From positions 1,178,001-1,242,000 of the forward strand of contig CAVSMR010000011.1 of assembly GCA_963729115.1 (NCBI GenBank): a stretch of DNA of 64,000 nucleotides, given 5' to 3'. This document shows, in pieces, positions 63,287 to 64,000 of this stretch (positions within the stretch are counted from its first letter, which is position 1; each line of letters opens with the position of its first letter). The notes under the pieces were generated by a model that had not been told where the DNA came from, made no database searches, and saw nothing but the letters and a program-made list of their open reading frames with translations. Source of the DNA: Actinophytocola sp963729115 (lineage in GTDB: Bacteria > Actinomycetota > Actinomycetes > Mycobacteriales > Pseudonocardiaceae). Both the position numbers and the translations under genes were made by a program.

Positions 63287-64000
63287 GCCAGGTTCGGCCG
63301 CAGCCAGCGCTCCACCTCGGCGAGCTCCATCCCGCGCCGCGCGGCGTAGTCCGCCACCTGGTCGCGGTTGATCCGGCCCACCGTGAAGTACCGCGACTCG
63401 GGGTGGGCGAAGATCAGCCCGCTGACCGACGCGGCCGGCGTCATCGCGAACGACTCGGTCAGCGCCATCCCCACGCCGTCGGCGCCGAGCAGGTCGAACA
63501 GGTCGCCCTTCTCGCTGTGGTCCGGGCTCGCGGGGTAGCCGAGCGCCGGGCGGATGCCGCGGAAGCGCTCCGCGTGCAGGTCTGCCAGGTCGGGCTGCGC
63601 GTCCGGCTCGAACCAGTCGCGCCGGGCCCGCAGGTGGATGTACTCGGCGAACGCCTCCGCGAGCCGGTCGGCCAGGGCCTTGACCATGATCGACCGGTAG
63701 TCGTCGTTGTCCGCCTCGTACTCCGCCGCCAGGTCCTCCGCGCCGTGGATCGACACCGCGAACCCGCCGAGGTGGTCGCCCTCGGGCGCCACGAAGTCGG
63801 CGAGCGAGCGGTTCGGCCGGCCGTCGGGCTTCTCGGTCTGCTGGCGCAGCATCGGGAACCGCGGGCCGCCCTCGATCACGATGTCGTCGCCCGTGGCGTG
63901 CGCCGGCCAGAAGCCGTACGCGCCGCGCGCCGTGAAGCGGCCGGTCGCGATGATCGAGTCCAGCAGCTCGTTGCCCTCGTCGAACAGCTCACGCGCGGCC
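63271..64000 (-). CDS. metH: Cobalamin-dependent methionine synthase, C-terminal part
   Basis: The visible 242 codons are the AdoMet-binding activation domain of MetH. SIIATGRFTARGAYGFWPA, FVAPEGDHLGGFAVSIHG and RGIRPALGYPASPDHSEKGDLFDLLGA (the RxxxGYPxxPDH motif that binds AdoMet) are present. A C-terminal zinc-independent tail follows. The gene continues beyond the right edge; a complete enzyme has about 1200 residues. It regenerates methionine from homocysteine with methylcobalamin. Confidence 0.93.
   Translation of the reverse strand, partial: AARELFDEGNELLDSIIATGRFTARGAYGFWPAHATGDDIVIEGGPRFPMLRQQTEKPDGRPNRSLADFVAPEGDHLGGFAVSIHGAEDLAAEYEADNDDYRSIMVKALADRLAEAFAEYIHLRARRDWFEPDAQPDLADLHAERFRGIRPALGYPASPDHSEKGDLFDLLGADGVGMALTESFAMTPAASVSGLIFAHPESRYFTVGRINRDQVADYAARRGMELAEVERWLRPNLAYDPS

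Overview
The window comes from a high-G+C actinomycete chromosome. It most resembles a member of the Pseudonocardiaceae or a close relative. The evidence is the G+C-rich codon use, the mycothiol-type redox proteins (mycoredoxin, DsbA-like), a DUF3558 lipoprotein, and a gene order matching the Mycobacterium tuberculosis Rv2445c-Rv2478c segment: ndk-folC-valS, clpX-clpP2-clpP1-tig, tRNA-Pro/tRNA-Gly, nei-rpiB-dsbA-like-pepN, HNH, glbO, aglA, gdh, ettA, ssb. Genus cannot be fixed from this sequence alone.

Layout. 1-5975: an ABC ATPase (cut by the left edge), ndk, a small GntR regulator, and the minus-strand unit valS-folC-DUF4233. 6.1-11.3 kb: a membrane-anchored unknown, mycoredoxin, an ArsR-58 aa-oxidoreductase operon facing fdhD across a three-half-site operator, and an RBBP9-type hydrolase. 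11.3-15.7 kb: Clp protease/chaperone genes with a ClgR-type box ahead of clpP1, then trigger factor. 15.75-15.97 kb: tRNA-Pro and tRNA-Gly.

16.0-20.5 kb is a decayed, lower-G+C island in tRNA-Gly. It has two integrase remnants and a second partial copy of the tRNA 3' half. It carries a VanZ-like gene, an HTH/PIN toxin-antitoxin pair and a translationally coupled membrane protein plus TIR-like protein. That pair is the best candidate in the window for an undescribed (probably anti-phage) system.

20.5-25.5 kb holds accessory metabolic genes, including a family 2 glycosyltransferase coupled to a 58 aa membrane protein, cytidine deaminase and a cysteine hydrolase. 25.7-55 kb returns to conserved backbone: nei/rpiB, aldehyde dehydrogenase, pepN, two genes (DUF5130, CtaJ-like) of families linked to the respiratory supercomplex, HNH nuclease, mscS, glbO, alpha-glucosidase, large NAD-glutamate dehydrogenase, a TPR plus degenerate-GGDEF protein, ettA, ssb, CopD-CtaG fusion, and an MFS/LacI divergon. 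Inside it, at 34.66-34.92 kb, is an unusual small gene encoding ten perfect GTRVT(A/R) hexapeptide repeats.

56.1-59.4 kb is a second small island in tRNA-Arg(TCT). It is bounded by a 43-bp exact att duplication and again has two integrase remnants. It holds an HD hydrolase, a coupled membrane-protein/71 aa pair and a lipoprotein. 59.8-64 kb: DUF3558 lipoprotein, G/U mismatch glycosylase, EamA exporter, cysteine-synthase homologue, YjbR protein and the 3' end of metH (cut by the right edge).
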